Shown: piece after piece, positions 61,753 to 64,000 of the stretch
Position numbering within the stretch: the stretch's first letter is position 1
Layout of the letters: each line of letters starts with the position of its first letter
DNA from: Pachyseris speciosa
Lineage: Eukaryota > Cnidaria > Anthozoa > Scleractinia > Pachyseridae
Direction of reading: 5' to 3'
DNA length: 64,000 bases
Assembly: GCA_016490735.1 (NCBI GenBank)
Contig: JAEMWC010000218.1
Span: 432,501-496,500, forward strand
Notes under the pieces: model-generated
Seen by the model: only the letters and a program-made list of their open reading frames with translations
Database searches by the model: none
Told to the model about the DNA's origin: nothing
Translations under genes and position numbers: made by a program

Positions 61753-62543
61753 GACGATTGATTGCATCCTAATTTCCTGATATTTTGTGCTAAGCATTTC
61801 GTAGTTGTTGGAGCTTTCGTTGTCAATAAATGTATTTTTATTCATTTCAAATCACTTTCTGTATTGTTTTTGCATTCGTTGAGAAAAGACAATAAAGTTT
61901 ATGTTTGTCTCTCAAGAAACGTGTAATTCATATTAGTCGCGTGTTTATATTGATCGTTCCAAACAACTTAAGCCGTCTATTATCGTTGTTGAATGGTAGG
62001 GCTTTTTTACTTTAGAGTTTGTATGCAAATATAGGGTAGTTTGGATCACTAGTTTTGAATAATTAGTGACTAACGGAGCGGAAAGCAAGGTTGACGCTAC
62101 AAACGAAAAGCGCGTTTTTATTTTGAAGTCATAATACATTCTACATGAGCCAATCAGGGTGAACATAGACCGGGCAACTCTGGGCAAGTCTATTGTTTTT
62201 ATTGTAATAGAGCGACGCTTATTAGTATGGAGGAACCCATTTTTACCTAGCTGGCTAGATACTTCATTAGTATGGAGGAACCCATTTCTTCCCTAGGTTA
62301 TCACAATAGGTGACGTCATTGACTCGACCGTTATGCATATTAATAAAGGGAACCCACTTTTTGCGAGGGAACCCACACGGAACTCAAGGGGAACCCAGCT
62401 TATACATATTAATGACTTAACTCGACCTAACTCGACGTAACACTACCTAGCTTATACATATTAATGACCTAACTCGACCTAACTCGACCTAACTCGACCT
62501 GGCTCGACACTAAAAAGGCGTAAAATGCTGAACTACTACTACT
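61751..62543 (-). repeat. right TIR of the small element
   Basis: Reverse complement of 58308-59101. It ends ACTACTACT at 62543, followed by the GAAAAG duplication. Confidence 0.9.
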
Positions 62544-62549
62544 GAAAAG

Positions 62550-63135
62550 AAACGACAATGGAAACAGAGAATAAAGAGAAGAATATAAATAGCGGATAAA
62601 ATAATGTCCTCGTCCAAAGGGCCGTTCACCATGTTTGTTTATATTGCACAGGTCTCCTGATATATGCGATGTGCGCGGCCTTCAAATTTGTCGCCGAAAT
62701 TTATCACGAGTGTAGCTGCCCTCGCGCGCTGGCGACGCCACAAAATTTAAAATAATCGTATTACCGGCGCGGGCAAAAAATCGCTCGTGTAGCCGCGGCT
62801 TAATGATGCAGGCAGTGTACATCGACTTGAAGTAACGCCTGCTTCTGATAGTTTATCAATGGCAGTCGCTGAAAAGTATAAAGCAAAAGGTATTCATTTC
62901 AGAGGACACATTTTAGTAAAAATAGTTTGGTGAGTTAAATTGCGTTTTAGGTAAGAAACCAGGCAACTTATTTCATTTTATTAACTAGACACAAGTGTTT
63001 TAATCTAAAAATATACCGCTCGTAAAATTCATACGAAACAATATCAGGGACATAGTCTACTACTCCTTGCAAGTGAGGATATATTGATGACGTAATTTCC
63101 TGTTCCTTCCGGGTTGTGTGTGTAGTCAGTGAAAA
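62550..63135. other. right flank, possible promoter
   Basis: No coding frame. It lies just upstream of the candidate first exon at 63136. Confidence 0.4.
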
Positions 63136-63201
63136 ATGGCGATTTACAGATTCCTGAAGTTCTCTGAAGCTGGCGTAACGACCATCGCTGACGAACAAAG
63201 T
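63136..63201 (+). CDS. candidate first coding exon of a host gene
   Basis: AAAAATGG start context, 22 codons (MAIYRFLKFSEAGVTTIADE plus two), then a perfect GTAAGT donor after 63201, phase 0. No partner exon lies inside the window. A similar ATG-donor unit could arise by chance. Confidence 0.35.
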
Positions 63202-64000
63202 GTAAGTAGATTTGTCCGCCTACGAGAGTGTCCGTTAGTGGACACTCTGAGATGTTTTGGCCGCGTCCCTCGTGTAGGATTCTTCATGCGTAATAAAGGA
63301 AAGATAATTCACATATTTGTGTCGTGAAGCAATGACTAGTAACAACGACTTCACCACTGTTGATTCGATCAATGCACATGGAAGCTCTAATTGAAGAAAA
63401 TGAATGTATTGCACTGAAGGTTAAAAGTGCTTAAAAGGTGTGAAAGACCATTGCAATTATGGACGCAGGTGGTCATTGCATCGAATCTCGTTCAAGCAGG
63501 GATATTTTTTCAAGATTTCTTTTGCTAGACTGAATTTTTGTGAACCCCGGGTTTATAAATGGGCTTAGATTGGAGAGGAAACAGTGTGGTAGTCGTCTTT
63601 ACGAAATACTAAAACACTTCACAAATAAAGAATAAAATAGGAGAAGCCTGTAAAGGAAAACAAAACAAATTTACTGTACATATTAAACTAAACCTATCTT
63701 TGTCTTTCGGACAAACAAACACGAAAAGTAATCTATTCCATGAAAGGTATTTTACGTAAAGAGTATCGCATAGTGTCAGGTTTTACAAGGCCGTTGACTA
63801 TCAGAAAAAAAAAGGAAGAAAGTAATAAAAGTACTATAAAGGGAGGAGGGGGAATGGTACTAAAATAAAGTATTCACAAGTTCCCAATTTTTTTTTTTTT
63901 TTTGGGGGGGGGGGGGGAGTGTCACCTATTTTCACCTTTATGCCATAAATCAATTTAAGATATTTTAAGAAGTCTTCTGCTTTAGGAATAGTTTCGTTTA
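63202..64000. other. no gene seen
   Basis: Intron or intergenic. Poly-T then poly-G tract at 63888-63917. Confidence 0.45.

Larger units (their letters stand above)
58308..62543. mobile_element. 4.2-kb Polinton-type element without polymerase or integrase
   Basis: The ends are AGTAGTAGTAGTT (58308) and its reverse complement (62543). Both flanks carry GAAAAG (58302-58307 and 62544-62549), a perfect 6-bp target duplication, as left by Polinton integrases. TIRs are about 794 bp and almost identical. The 2.65-kb interior has five small genes: one leftward and four rightward. I recognise three as members of families found beside capsid genes in adintovirus-like Polintons. Polymerase, integrase, ATPase, protease and capsid genes are missing. 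Two genes contain in-frame stops, yet the TIRs look fresh, so it was mobilised in trans recently. Confidence 0.85.

Overview
The window looks like a metazoan nuclear contig, most probably from a cnidarian (coral or sea anemone). This is an inference from spliced host genes with GT-AG introns, a DED/NB-ARC/TPR receptor-like gene, a tandem ZU5-UPA gene, a tRNA-derived SINE, non-LTR retrotransposon debris, many MITE-like inverted repeats and two Polinton-type elements. No species can be named from sequence alone. Layout: 1-15.7 kb holds two minus-strand host loci. One is a seven-exon ZU5-ZU5-UPA gene (9549 to 1068) whose exon phases all join. The other is a death-effector/NB-ARC/TPR gene (15719 to 11417) with one frame break. 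15.7-21.8 kb is gene-poor, with two MITEs and a decayed NHL-like coding region. || 21812-41598 is a 19.8-kb Polinton/Maverick with about 0.32-kb terminal inverted repeats. Leftward it encodes protein-primed DNA polymerase B, a small zinc finger, a Bro-N/VRR-NUC-like protein, integrase, a PLA2-like protein, a 52-aa Cys protein, a pVI-like/adenain-type protease fusion, major capsid protein, a small basic protein, penton protein and a broken structural gene. Rightward it encodes the packaging ATPase (broken), two collagen-stalk fibre genes (one broken) and a two-TM protein. A VLTF3-like late transcription factor closes the right end. Two features stand out. The integrase has no in-frame ATG and sits behind a textbook -1 frameshift signal at the end of the PLA2-like gene. 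Most virion genes carry TCTAA exactly 11 nt before their ATG, which suggests a late promoter that the VLTF3-like protein could read. || 41.6-58.3 kb is host intergenic sequence with a 3.15-kb TIR-bounded element, nested MITEs, microsatellites, retrotransposon remnants and one credible host exon (47107-47326). 58308-62543 is a second, 4.2-kb Polinton-type element with near-identical 0.79-kb TIRs and a perfect 6-bp target duplication (GAAAAG). It carries only small virion-associated-type genes, with no polymerase, integrase, protease or capsid gene, so it must be mobilised in trans. It and the large Polinton share the terminal heptamer AGTAGTA. A candidate first exon of a host gene lies at 63136-63201.
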